Of a stretch of DNA of 62,854 nt, positions 24,463 to 33,167 are shown one piece after another (the first letter of the stretch is position 1; each line of letters begins with the position of its first letter). A model generated the notes under the pieces. That model saw only the letters and a program-made list of their open reading frames with translations, did no database searches and was not told the origin of the DNA. The position numbers were made by a program, and so were the translations under genes. The stretch comes from Aquipuribacter hungaricus (GTDB lineage Bacteria > Actinomycetota > Actinomycetes > Actinomycetales > JBBAYJ01): positions 1-62,854 of the forward strand of contig NZ_JBBEOI010000005.1 of assembly GCF_037860755.1 (NCBI RefSeq), given 5' to 3'.

Positions 24463-25296
24463 TCAGCAGGTCCCGAACCACGGGTACATGGCATTGCCGG
24501 GGAGGGGGTGGTGGTTGACCCGCAGGCACTTCCCACCGGCCAGCTGACCGGTGCTGATTCCGGCGAACACCCCACAACCGAGGGCGAGCGCCTTACCCGC
24601 GGGGTGCGGGGACTTGTTCAGCAGGCCCACGCAGCCCAACGCGTTCCCCATCATGATGTAGGACTCGTTCTTGGTGAAGTACCAGGTGAAGCCATACCAG
24701 CGGGTCTTGACGGTCGGGTCGGCGACGACCGGGAAGGCCGTGTTGGCGTCGGTCTCAACGACCTGGATGAGCTTGGGCCCGCGCACCTCGTAGTGCGTGG
24801 GGACCGCGACGCCGTTGGCGTCCACGGCCCAGGGGGCTTCGATGGTGCCGACGAGCTCGTTGTCCTTGACCACTGAGATTGTCTGGATGCCCGCCTCTGT
24901 GAAGGTCTGCAGCTCAGCGCCGCGGAAAGTCCAGCTGGCCCTGGCACTGGAGTTCTGCAGCACTGCAGACAGGCGGGCGTTCCCCTCGCCCAGGTCGTCC
25001 GCGGCATAGGTCATGCTCGACCCGCCGGACAGCAGCAGCTCGCCGCTCGTGCTGGTTGCACCGCCGCCGTCGAAGGCGACGTCGAGGCCGCCGAGCCTGA
25101 CCCCGGCACCCGCGGGCGCGGGGGCGACGGAGGTGATGTCGGGGGTGACCGTGGCGGCCGGGACGGCTGCCTCGGCTGCGCTGATGGTGCTGTGGATGCT
25201 TGTCGTCGATGCTTGTGCCGGCGTCACGAGCATCGTCGCGGTGACGGCGACCGCCGCAAGCATGACGCCCGCACGTCGACTGGTCCTCAGGTACAT
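24463..25296 (-). CDS. Secreted protein with VVADP motif and four-cysteine C-terminus
   Basis: 277 aa. A Sec signal peptide (1-29: RTSRR, then VMLAAVAVTATMLVTPAQA, cleavage likely after AQA) is followed by a beta-rich middle (65-185), then FPVVADPTV (188-196), a motif I have seen in many small exported actinobacterial proteins. The last 65 residues are glycine-rich with Cys222, Cys241, Cys257 and the final residue Cys277. The cysteine count and hydrophobic GCGVFAGISTG stretch would suit a disulfide-stabilised toxin or bacteriocin released after cleavage, but this is inference. A purine-rich GAGGGG precedes the ATG. Confidence 0.75.
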   Translation of the reverse strand: MYLRTSRRAGVMLAAVAVTATMLVTPAQASTTSIHSTISAAEAAVPAATVTPDITSVAPAPAGAGVRLGGLDVAFDGGGATSTSGELLLSGGSSMTYAADDLGEGNARLSAVLQNSSARASWTFRGAELQTFTEAGIQTISVVKDNELVGTIEAPWAVDANGVAVPTHYEVRGPKLIQVVETDANTAFPVVADPTVKTRWYGFTWYFTKNESYIMMGNALGCVGLLNKSPHPAGKALALGCGVFAGISTGQLAGGKCLRVNHHPLPGNAMYPWFGTC

Positions 25297-25772
25297 GTCG
25301 TTCCCCTCGTCCCCCCCCGAACCCGTTGTTCGGGAACCAGCGGACCGTACTGGCAAAGTTGGACCCCTGTCAGTACCCGTCAGCGCGTGCTGACAAGGTC
25401 GTTGACGAAGCCGGGCAGACCGGGCGCCCCACCCGGCAACAGTCGCGTAGATGCCCCGAGTCAGATGACTCCCCGGAAGACCCCCGTGCCGAAGCTGCGC
25501 GAACATGGCGCCCGCCCAGGTGCCCTGGAGAGGCTGGCTGTCAAGCGCCTAGAAGACCGTGAGCGATACCGCCGGGCCCCCCCGCCCTGGAGTCTCACAA
25601 GCCGCGAGCTGAGCGGCGGCGGCTGTGCGCTCGCTCTGGCGCAAGACACAGAGCCGTCGACGCTGACCCATGGTCGACGGGAACTGGAGCACAACTAGGC
25701 CGCACTCGAAGAGTGGCTACGACCCGATCACCGACGAAGGGCCGTTGAGACGAAGGCCGTTGACCTGCGAAA
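25297..25772. other. Non-coding or decayed right part of the insertion
   Basis: About 475 bp. It should contain the promoter of the secreted protein gene. A plus-strand frame from 25465 (MTPRKTPVPKLREHGARPG...) and an opposing minus-strand frame exist but lack ribosome sites and recognisable homology. I do not call a gene here. Confidence 0.4.
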
Positions 25773-25961
25773 CTAATTGGCGCGCGTCACAGACCTCCAC
25801 GGGTCGGAGTGCACCCAGTCGGCCTCGCCCCGGTTCTCCAGCAGGCGCGTGTCGGTGGTGGACGTAGGCGTCTGCCCGCGCCGGAAGCCCACCGGGCCCG
25901 GCCTGTGCCAGTCCTTCTCGTCCGGCCCCGGTCGGGTGGTCGCACCAGCCTCGTCGCTCAC
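25773..25961 (-). pseudogene. Truncated 5' end of a LOG family gene
   Basis: 62 codons. The start MSDEAGATTRPGPDEKDWHR differs from the intact copy, then PVGFRRGQTPTSTTD to DWVHSDPWR is the same, and the frame ends after SVTRAN where the insertion begins. The intact LOG gene (22287-23090) continues at exactly this point with VLRIQSEFVEGFG. TAGGGT lies 6 nt before the GTG, so the fragment still has a leaderless-type promoter. It is most simply the original 5' end of the LOG gene left behind by the insertion; a 62-aa peptide may still be made. Confidence 0.8.
25797..25899. repeat. Right copy of the 103-bp duplication
   Basis: Matches 22902-23004 except for two substitutions seen by eye. Beyond its left end the insertion-specific sequence starts; beyond its right end the N-terminal codons differ from those of the intact gene although the proteins stay similar (WHRPG versus WHRQG). 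Confidence 0.88.
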
Positions 25962-26050
25962 CCGCCCACCCTAGGCGCGGCGGGCCCGGGCGCCTCGGCC
26001 GCGCCGGGCGGGCCACCCGGTCCACCGGGAGCCCTGTGGCTGTAGGCGCC

Positions 26051-27181
26051 TCAGCCGCGCAGCCAGGCGACGAGGCCCTCGGTGCAGGCGACGAGCTGCG
26101 CGACCGGCACCCGCTCGTCGTCCGCGTGGGCCAGCTGCGGGTCACCGGGGCCGAAGTTCACGGCGGGCACGCCGAGCGCGGAGAACCGGGCCACGTCGGT
26201 CCAGCCGAGCTTGGCGCGAGGCGCGCCGCCCGCGACCGGGCCGACGGCCTCGACGAACGCGCGGGCGGCGGGCAGGTCCAGACCCGGGCGGGCGCCCTCG
26301 GCGACGTCGAGCAGCTCGAGCTCCACGTCGAGGCCGGCGAAGACCTCCTGCACGTGGGCGAACGCCTCCGCTGAGCTGCGGTCGGGGGCGAAGCGGTGGT
26401 TGACGTGCACGGTGCAGACGTCCGGGACCATGTTGCCCGCGATGCCGCCGCGGATCCCGACCGCCTGCAGGCCCTCGTGGTACTCCAGCCCGTCGACGAC
26501 CGGGCGGCGGGGCTCGTACGCCTGCAGCCGCGCCAGCACGTCCCCGACGGCGTGGATCGCGTTGACCCCGCGCCAGGCGCGCGCGGAGTGCGCGGTGCGG
26601 CCGCGCACGGTGACGTCGACCCGGAGCGTGCCCTGGCAGCCGCCCTCGACCAGGCCCCCGGTCGGCTCCCCCAGCACGGCCAGGTCGGCGGCGAGCCAGC
26701 CGGGCAGCGTCCGCGCGAGCCGACCGAGGCCGTTGCGCTCGGACTCGACCTCCTCGCAGTCGTAGAACACGTACGTCACGTCGCGGACCGGCTCGGGGAC
26801 GGTGCAGGCGGCGACCAGCGCCATCGCCACGCCGCCCTTCATGTCCGTCGTCCCGCGGCCCCACAGCACGTCCCCGCCGTCGGGGTCGTCGCCCTCCCCG
26901 GGCGCCTCGAGGCGGCCGGGGACGTTGTCGGCGACCGGGACGGTGTCGATGTGCCCCGCGACGAGCACCCGCTCGGGCCGGTCGAGCGAGGTCCGCGCGA
27001 GCACGGCGTCGCCGTCCCGGACGACCTCCAGGTGCGCCTGGGCGCGCAGCAGCGCCTCGACGGCGTCCGCGACCGCGCCCTCGTCGCCGGACACGCTGGG
27101 GATGTCGACGAGCGCCCGGGTGAGGGCGACCGGGTCGGGCAGCGGCAGGGCGGCGGGCGGGAAGAACGAGGAGCTGGTCAT
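26051..27181 (-). CDS. dapE: Succinyl-diaminopimelate desuccinylase
   Basis: 376 aa, an M20 metallopeptidase-fold enzyme. It releases succinate to give LL-diaminopimelate for lysine and peptidoglycan. Metal and catalytic blocks are visible: [41 protein letters not shown] and the late ligand region [22 protein letters not shown] lies 6 nt before the ATG (leaderless). dapD lies about 550 bp to its right on the other strand, so the two steps flank each other divergently with a cupin gene between. Confidence 0.93.
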   Translation of the reverse strand: MTSSSFFPPAALPLPDPVALTRALVDIPSVSGDEGAVADAVEALLRAQAHLEVVRDGDAVLARTSLDRPERVLVAGHIDTVPVADNVPGRLEAPGEGDDPDGGDVLWGRGTTDMKGGVAMALVAACTVPEPVRDVTYVFYDCEEVESERNGLGRLARTLPGWLAADLAVLGEPTGGLVEGGCQGTLRVDVTVRGRTAHSARAWRGVNAIHAVGDVLARLQAYEPRRPVVDGLEYHEGLQAVGIRGGIAGNMVPDVCTVHVNHRFAPDRSSAEAFAHVQEVFAGLDVELELLDVAEGARPGLDLPAARAFVEAVGPVAGGAPRAKLGWTDVARFSALGVPAVNFGPGDPQLAHADDERVPVAQLVACTEGLVAWLRG

Positions 27182-27187
27182 CCGTCG

Positions 27188-27262
27188 ACGGTACCGACGC
27201 CGCGGTCCTGGTCGTGGTGGCGGTCGTGGTCGTGGTGGTGGTGGTGCTGGTCGTGGCAGCGT
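27188..27262. promoter_or_regulatory. Divergent leaderless promoters between dapE and the cupin gene
   Basis: TACCGT on the minus strand (27188-27193) serves dapE and CAGCGT on the plus strand (27257-27262) may serve the cupin gene, each 6 nt from its ATG. The DNA between is rich in GTGGT repeats on the plus strand (27206-27250). Confidence 0.5.
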
Positions 27263-27268
27263 GCGGGC

Positions 27269-27724
27269 ATGAGCATCGACCTGGACGTCGTGGTGGGCGC
27301 GGCCGGCGAGGGCGAGCGGCTCGTGCTGCCGTTCGGCGAGGTGCTGGTGCGCCTGTCGGGGGCGGACACCGAGGGGGCCCTGTCGGTCGTGGAGATGCGG
27401 CTGGCCCCGCGCACGGTCGGCGCCGCCCTGCACGTGCACCACGACCACCAGGAGTACTTCGAGGTCCGTGAGGGCGAGCTCACCGTCGACCTCGCCGCGG
27501 GCAGCCGGACGGTCGGTCCCGACGGGATCGTCTCGGTTCCGCGCGGGCACGCGCACGGCTTCCGCAACGGCACCGACCGGTGGACGACGTTCGTCGGCCT
27601 GTTCACCCCGGCGGGCTACGAGGACTACTTCCGCGAGGTCGCCCGCCTGGCCGCGACGGGTGCGGCTGTGACGCCGGACGTGCTGGCCGGGCTGCGCGCC
27701 GGGTACGGCACCGAGGCTGTCTAG
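27269..27724 (+). CDS. Cupin domain protein
   Basis: 151 aa. A single cupin barrel with metal-binding pattern [20 protein letters not shown] and a second motif [13 protein letters not shown] is clear. Cupins of this kind may be isomerases, dioxygenases or binding proteins; the substrate cannot be told. The ATG at 27269 is the first start after the GT-rich spacer. Its TAG stop forms the first three bases of the -10 box of dapD. Confidence 0.82.
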   Translation: MSIDLDVVVGAAGEGERLVLPFGEVLVRLSGADTEGALSVVEMRLAPRTVGAALHVHHDHQEYFEVREGELTVDLAAGSRTVGPDGIVSVPRGHAHGFRNGTDRWTTFVGLFTPAGYEDYFREVARLAATGAAVTPDVLAGLRAGYGTEAV

Positions 27725-27734
27725 GCTCACCCCC
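27722..27734 (+). promoter_or_regulatory. Leaderless promoter of dapD overlapping the cupin stop codon
   Basis: TAGGCT (27722-27727) is followed by 7 nt and the ATG at 27735. The first three bases are also the cupin stop codon. Confidence 0.65.
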
Positions 27735-28712
27735 ATGAGCCGACCTGCCTCCGGGACCGCACTCGTCAGCGTCGTCGACGGGCAGGTGCACGGGTCAGAC
27801 GCCGACGGCCGCGTGCTGGACGCCTGGTTCCCCGCCCCCCGCCTGGGCGAGGCCGGCGTGGACGCCGCGTGGGAGGAGCGCCTGCTCCCGCTCGCCGGGC
27901 TCGACGAGGCGCGCGGGGTGCGCCGCGAGGTCCGCGACGTCGTCGTCGACCTGGACACCGCCCCGGCCGACGCCGTCGACGCCTACCTTCGCCTGCACCT
28001 GCTGAGCCACCGGCTCGTCGCGCCCCACGAGGTCAACCTCGACGGGCTGTTCGGGACGCTGACCACGGTGGTGTGGACCAACCACGGCCCCGCCCCCGTC
28101 GAAGACTTCGCCGAGACCCGCATCCGGCTGCTGGCCGCGCACCCCGGCGACCGGGTCGTCGTCACCTCCGTCGACAAGTTCCCCCGCATGACGGACTACG
28201 TCGTGCCCTCCGGCGTCCGGATCGGCGACGCGGACCGGGTCCGCCTGGGTGCGCACCTGGCCGAGGGGACCGTCGTCATGCACGAGGGCTTCGTCAACTT
28301 CAACGCCGGCACGCTCGGCACGTCGATGGTCGAGGGCCGGGTGAGCGCGGGCGTCGTCGTCGGCGAGGGCTCGGACGTCGGTGGCGGCGCGTCCATCATG
28401 GGCACGCTGTCCGGCGGCGGCACCGAGGTGATCCGGGTCGGGGCGCGCTGCCTGATCGGCGCCAACGCCGGCCTCGGCATCTCGCTCGGTGACGACTGCG
28501 TCGTCGAGGCGGGGCTGTACCTCACGGCCGCCACCAAGGTCGCGCTGCTGCCGGGGACGCTGCCGGGCAAGGCGTCACAGACCCTGGTCAAGGCCAGCGA
28601 GCTCACCGGCGCCAGCGGCCTGCTGTTCCGCCGCAACTCGGTGACCGGCCAGGTGGAGGCCCTGCCCCGCAACGGTGTCGGGGTCCACCTCAACCCCGCC
28701 CTGCACTCCTGA
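27735..28712 (+). CDS. dapD: 2,3,4,5-tetrahydropyridine-2,6-dicarboxylate N-succinyltransferase
   Basis: 325 aa. It adds succinate to tetrahydrodipicolinate in lysine/DAP synthesis. The C-terminal half is a left-handed beta-helix of hexapeptide repeats ([57 protein letters not shown]). Its length and the [20 protein letters not shown] block are typical of the actinobacterial type. The start is leaderless. The next gene may begin at a CTG overlapping its stop. Confidence 0.94.
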   Translation: MSRPASGTALVSVVDGQVHGSDADGRVLDAWFPAPRLGEAGVDAAWEERLLPLAGLDEARGVRREVRDVVVDLDTAPADAVDAYLRLHLLSHRLVAPHEVNLDGLFGTLTTVVWTNHGPAPVEDFAETRIRLLAAHPGDRVVVTSVDKFPRMTDYVVPSGVRIGDADRVRLGAHLAEGTVVMHEGFVNFNAGTLGTSMVEGRVSAGVVVGEGSDVGGGASIMGTLSGGGTEVIRVGARCLIGANAGLGISLGDDCVVEAGLYLTAATKVALLPGTLPGKASQTLVKASELTGASGLLFRRNSVTGQVEALPRNGVGVHLNPALHS

Positions 28713-29704
28713 GGACGCTGTCCCCGCCGCCGACGGCGGGCGCCCGGGCGGTCCGCCTGCTCGTCGCGCTCGTCGTCGTCGTGCTGCTGGTCGTCGGCCT
28801 CGTGGTGGGCCTGGTGGCGCTGGCGTCCCGGTGGACCCGTGCCCCCGAGCCCGTCGCGCAGCCGGTGTGCCGCGCCGAGGTGCCCGCGCCGGACGACGGC
28901 GGCGTGCTGCGCGCCGAGTTCTCCCCCGAGCGCACGGCCAACGCCGCGCTGGTCGTCGGCATGGCGGACCGCCGTGGCCTGCCGGCGCGCGCGGCGACGA
29001 TCGGCATCGCCACCGCCATCCAGGAGTCCGGCCTGGTCAACATCGACTACGGCGACCGCGACTCGCTCGGGCTGTTCCAGCAGCGCCCGTCGCAGGGCTG
29101 GGGCACGGAGGAGCAGGTCCAGGACCCGGTGTACGCCACGGGCGCCTTCTACGACGCCCTGGTCGAGATCGACGGGTACACCGAGCTGGAGATCACCGAC
29201 GCCGCCCAGCAGGTCCAGCGCAGCGGCTTCCCCGAGGCCTACGCCGACCACGAGGGCGAGGGCCGCGCGCTGGCCAGCAGCCTGTACGGGCTGTCCCCGG
29301 CCACGCTGGTCTGCGAGCTGCCGCCGCTGGAGCGGGCCGGCGGCGAGCAGCCGGCCGACGCTGCCGCGGCCGACATGGTGTCCGCGCTGCAGACCTGGGC
29401 GACCGAGGGCTGGCAGGCCTCCGCGGTCGAGGCCGGGGCGCCGGCCGAGGGCGAGGAGGCGGACCCCTCGAGCGCAGCGACCGTCGTGCTGGACGCCGCC
29501 GGTGCCGCCGAGCCCGGCCGGACGGCGTGGGCGCTGGCCCACTCGGCCGTCGCGCTCGCCGAGCGGCACCGCGTGGTCCGGGTCGAGGTGGACGGTCGTG
29601 TCTGGGACCGGGGCGAGGCCGAGGCCGGCTGGTCCGTGGTCGAGACCGGCGAGGGCGGGGCACCCGCGGCCGGGGACGGGCGGGTCCGGGTCACGACCGG
29701 CTGA
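28709..29704 (+). CDS. Membrane-anchored lysozyme-like protein
   Basis: About 331 aa if it starts at the CTG overlapping the dapD stop (CTGA), or 307 aa from the GTG at 28781. The earlier start gives a proper anchor: basic residues then [20 protein letters not shown], which the GTG would cut in half. The extracytoplasmic part has [20 protein letters not shown] and [16 protein letters not shown], like lytic transglycosylase/lysozyme folds with a catalytic Glu in QES. This family is common in actinobacteria and may act on peptidoglycan; its place after dapD fits. The C-terminal part has no clear domain. Confidence 0.72.
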   Translation: MRTLSPPPTAGARAVRLLVALVVVVLLVVGLVVGLVALASRWTRAPEPVAQPVCRAEVPAPDDGGVLRAEFSPERTANAALVVGMADRRGLPARAATIGIATAIQESGLVNIDYGDRDSLGLFQQRPSQGWGTEEQVQDPVYATGAFYDALVEIDGYTELEITDAAQQVQRSGFPEAYADHEGEGRALASSLYGLSPATLVCELPPLERAGGEQPADAAAADMVSALQTWATEGWQASAVEAGAPAEGEEADPSSAATVVLDAAGAAEPGRTAWALAHSAVALAERHRVVRVEVDGRVWDRGEAEAGWSVVETGEGGAPAAGDGRVRVTTG

Positions 29705-29711
29705 CGCGGGG

Positions 29712-29787
29712 CCGACGATCTCGGGCCCGCTCGCACCTGACCCGACCGGAGCCGCGACCCCGCCCGACGATCTCGGGCCCGCTCGCA
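29712..29787. repeat. Pair of 24-bp direct repeats downstream of the lysozyme-like gene
   Basis: CCGACGATCTCGGGCCCGCTCGCA occurs at 29712-29735 and 29764-29787, identical, 52 bp apart. It includes the 8-bp palindrome CGGGCCCG. It lies in the convergent gap before gltA. Confidence 0.88.
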
Positions 29788-29840
29788 GGTCCTCTACGCG
29801 GGAGGGGCGGGGACGGTTGCAGCGAGGCCGGGTACAGCGA

Positions 29841-29870
29841 GGGCCGGCCGGGATGTCCCCCGACCGGCCC
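29841..29870 (-). terminator. Hairpin downstream of gltA
   Basis: GGGCCGGCCGG (29841-29851) pairs with CCGACCGGCCC (29860-29870) with one mismatch and an 8-nt loop, followed toward gltA by a CTG run. It lies 34 nt past the gltA stop. Confidence 0.6.
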
Positions 29871-29903
29871 AGTGCTGCTGCTGCTGCTGGCTGCTCCGCA
29901 GTC

Positions 29904-31196
<1,293 letters not shown>

Positions 31197-31319
31197 CGGT
31201 GCTCCTGCGGTCGGCGGCTGTGTCGTCTCGCTCGTCGTGCTGTGCGGTCCCCGCGGTGGGGCTGCGGGACGTCGTGCTCACCGGGCGCCTGCCGGGGCCG
31301 GCTCCGGAGGGTGCCGAGG

Positions 31320-32477
31320 CTACCCGCTGGTACGGGGGGCGGCGTCATGCAGGCGCCGGGCCGCGGCCTGGACGCGCTCGTCGGTCGCGGTGAGCGCGAC
31401 GCGCACGTGGCCTGCCCCGGAGGCGCCGTAGAAGCTGCCGGGGGCCACGAGGACACCGAGGTACGCCAGGCGCCCGACGGTCGACCAGCAGTCCGCCGGC
31501 CCGTCGGAGGAGGCCGGGGTGGCCCACAGGTACAGGCCCGCCTCGGAGTGGTCGACCCGCAGCCCGGCCGCCTCGAGCGCCGGCAGCAGCACGGCCCGCC
31601 GCGCGGCGTACCGGGCCTTCTGCTCGGCCACGTGGGAGTCCTCGCCGAGGGAGGCCGCGAGCACGGCCTGGACCGGCGCGGGCACGATCATGCCCAGGTG
31701 CTTCCGGAGGCCGACGAGGTGCTGCACGAGCACCGGGTCCCCGGCGACGAAGCCCGCCCGGTAGCCGGCGAGGTTGGACCGCTTGGACGCCGAGCAGACG
31801 GCCAGGACGCCCGTGAGGTCCCCGCCGGTGACCCGGGGGTCCAGCACGCTCGGCACCCGCTCGCCGCCGGCGGCCGGGTCCCACCGCTCGGTCCAGCCCA
31901 GGTCGCAGTAGCACTCGTCGGACGCGACGACCGCGCCGCGGGCCCGCGCCCACGCGACGACCTTGGCCAGGTGCTCGACCGGGAGCACCTTCCCGGTGGG
32001 GTTGGCCGGGCTGTTGAGCCAGACCAGCCGCACCGCCCCGTCCGGTCCCAGCGACGTCGTGGAGTCCGACGGCACCGGCCTCGCGCCGGCGATCCGGGCT
32101 CCCACGTCGTAGGTCGGGTACGCGGTCTCCGGGTGCACGACGACGTCCCCCGCGCCCAGTCCCAGCAGGGACGGCAGCCAGGCGACGAGCTCCTTGGACC
32201 CGACCACCGGCATGACGCCGAGGCCCGGCAGCGGACCGGTGCCGCGCACCCGCTCGAACCACGCGGCCACCGCCCGGTGCACCTCGGCGGTGCCGGCGAC
32301 GGTCGGGTACCCGGGCGCGTCCGCGGCGGCGGCGAGCGCCTCCTGCAGCAGCGGAGGCGTGCTGTCGACCGGCGTGCCGACGCTCAGGTCGACGATGCCG
32401 TCCGGGTGCGCCCGCGCCCGCTCCCCGTACGGGGCGAGCGCGTCCCAGGGGAAATCGGGCAGACCGGTGAAGGGCAT
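31320..32477 (-). CDS. dapC: N-succinyldiaminopimelate aminotransferase
   Basis: 385 aa, a fold-type I PLP enzyme. The Schiff-base lysine is in CSASKRSNLAGYRAGF. Substrate and cofactor blocks include LSVGTPVDSTP, YPTVAG, VWLNSPANPTGKVLP and SDECYCDLGW. In actinobacteria this aminotransferase sits directly after the 7Fe ferredoxin gene (Rv1177-Rv1178 in M. tuberculosis), as here, and is assigned to DapC. With dapD and dapE nearby, the succinylase route is represented apart from dapA/B/F. Confidence 0.92.
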   Translation of the reverse strand: MPFTGLPDFPWDALAPYGERARAHPDGIVDLSVGTPVDSTPPLLQEALAAAADAPGYPTVAGTAEVHRAVAAWFERVRGTGPLPGLGVMPVVGSKELVAWLPSLLGLGAGDVVVHPETAYPTYDVGARIAGARPVPSDSTTSLGPDGAVRLVWLNSPANPTGKVLPVEHLAKVVAWARARGAVVASDECYCDLGWTERWDPAAGGERVPSVLDPRVTGGDLTGVLAVCSASKRSNLAGYRAGFVAGDPVLVQHLVGLRKHLGMIVPAPVQAVLAASLGEDSHVAEQKARYAARRAVLLPALEAAGLRVDHSEAGLYLWATPASSDGPADCWSTVGRLAYLGVLVAPGSFYGASGAGHVRVALTATDERVQAAARRLHDAAPRTSG

Positions 32478-32514
32478 CGGGCGGCTGCTCCGGGTCCTCC
32501 GGCGGGTCCTGCTG

Positions 32515-32841
32515 TCAGCTGCCCTCGGCCTGGGGCGGCAGCGCAGCGACCGTGGGGTGGTCGTAGTCCAGCGCACCCGTCTTGGCGGCGCCGCCGGGGC
32601 TGCCCAGCTCGGAGAAGAACTCGACGTTGGCGTCGTAGAACGGCTTCCACTGCTCGGGGACGTCGTCCTCGTAGTAGATCGCCTCGACGGGGCAGACCGG
32701 CTCGCAGGCACCGCAGTCGACGCACTCGTCGGGGTGGATGTACAGCGACCGCTTGCCCTCGTAGATGCAGTCGACCGGGCACTCCTCGATGCAGGCCTTG
32801 TCCTTGAGGTCGACGCACGGCTGGGCGATGACGTAGGTCAC
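32515..32841 (-). CDS. fdxC: 7Fe ferredoxin (3Fe-4S / 4Fe-4S)
   Basis: 108 aa. Cys9, Cys17 and Cys21 (QPCVDLKDKACIEECPVDCIY) and the second set ECVDCGACEPVCPVEAIYYE are the cluster ligands of the seven-iron ferredoxins of mycobacteria and Streptomyces. It is a soluble one-electron carrier, for P450s or other redox enzymes. GGAG lies 8 nt before the GTG. dapC follows 37 bp downstream on the same strand. Confidence 0.94.
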   Translation of the reverse strand: MTYVIAQPCVDLKDKACIEECPVDCIYEGKRSLYIHPDECVDCGACEPVCPVEAIYYEDDVPEQWKPFYDANVEFFSELGSPGGAAKTGALDYDHPTVAALPPQAEGS

Positions 32842-32890
32842 GGTGAGGGCTCCTCGGGTGGTGGCAGGCGGGTCAGGTGGTGCTCGTCCC

Positions 32891-32903
32891 TAGGATGCCG
32901 GAC
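32891..32903 (+). promoter_or_regulatory. Leaderless promoter of the 87-aa gene
   Basis: TAGGAT (32891-32896) is followed by 7 nt and the GTG at 32904. fdxC starts 63 bp away on the other strand. Confidence 0.6.
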
Positions 32904-33167
32904 GTGGACCCGTCTGTCGCAGCCGGTCTCCCGGGCTGGGTGGGTCGGCGTGTCGTGGTGCGCCACCTGCTGCCCGACGGGCGCGCCACCGACGTCCTCG
33001 GCACGCTCGTGGCCGTCGACGGGACCCGGCTCGAGGTCCGTCGCGACAGGCTGCACGCCGGCGAGGACGAGTCCGCCCGCGTCGTGCGGGTCGCCCTCGG
33101 TGCCGTCCTGCTGGCGAAGCCCGTCCCCCCGCCGCCGGTCAGGCGGCCGGCCGGGGACCGCAGATGA
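32904..33167 (+). CDS. Small protein resembling the N-terminal domain of a GNAT protein
   Basis: 87 aa. The sequence VGRRVVVRHLLPDGRATDVL to LLAKPVPPPP reads like the small beta-rich domain found in front of GNAT acetyltransferases encoded next to fdxC/fdxA in other actinobacteria. Here the acetyltransferase part is missing and the frame ends soon after. It overlaps the converging VanW gene by 29 bp. Either a shortened gene or an independent small protein; the intact leaderless promoter argues that it is expressed. Confidence 0.6.
   Translation: MDPSVAAGLPGWVGRRVVVRHLLPDGRATDVLGTLVAVDGTRLEVRRDRLHAGEDESARVVRVALGAVLLAKPVPPPPVRRPAGDRR

Larger units (their letters stand above)
23005..25796. mobile_element. 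Decayed insertion between duplicated LOG gene ends
   Basis: About 2.8 kb is bounded by two copies of a LOG gene segment. The DNA is visibly less GC-rich than its surroundings, interrupts the order LOG gene-dapE and holds frameshifted remnants plus a two-gene secreted/membrane unit. I see no integrase or transposase. The structure fits an element that entered the 5' part of the LOG gene and brought a replacement 5' end, later losing its recombination genes. Tandem duplication followed by replacement of the middle is an alternative. Confidence 0.6.

Noticed and set aside
25465-25698. Plus-strand frame MTPRKTPVPKLREHGARPG in the right part of the insertion
   Set aside because: No ribosome site or promoter-start spacing, no recognised similarity, and it is opposed by an equally open frame.
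27206-27250. GTGGTGGTC-rich stretch as a regulatory repeat
   Set aside because: It lies in the dapE-cupin spacer but is simple low-complexity sequence with no fixed unit; the promoter-like hexamers lie outside it.
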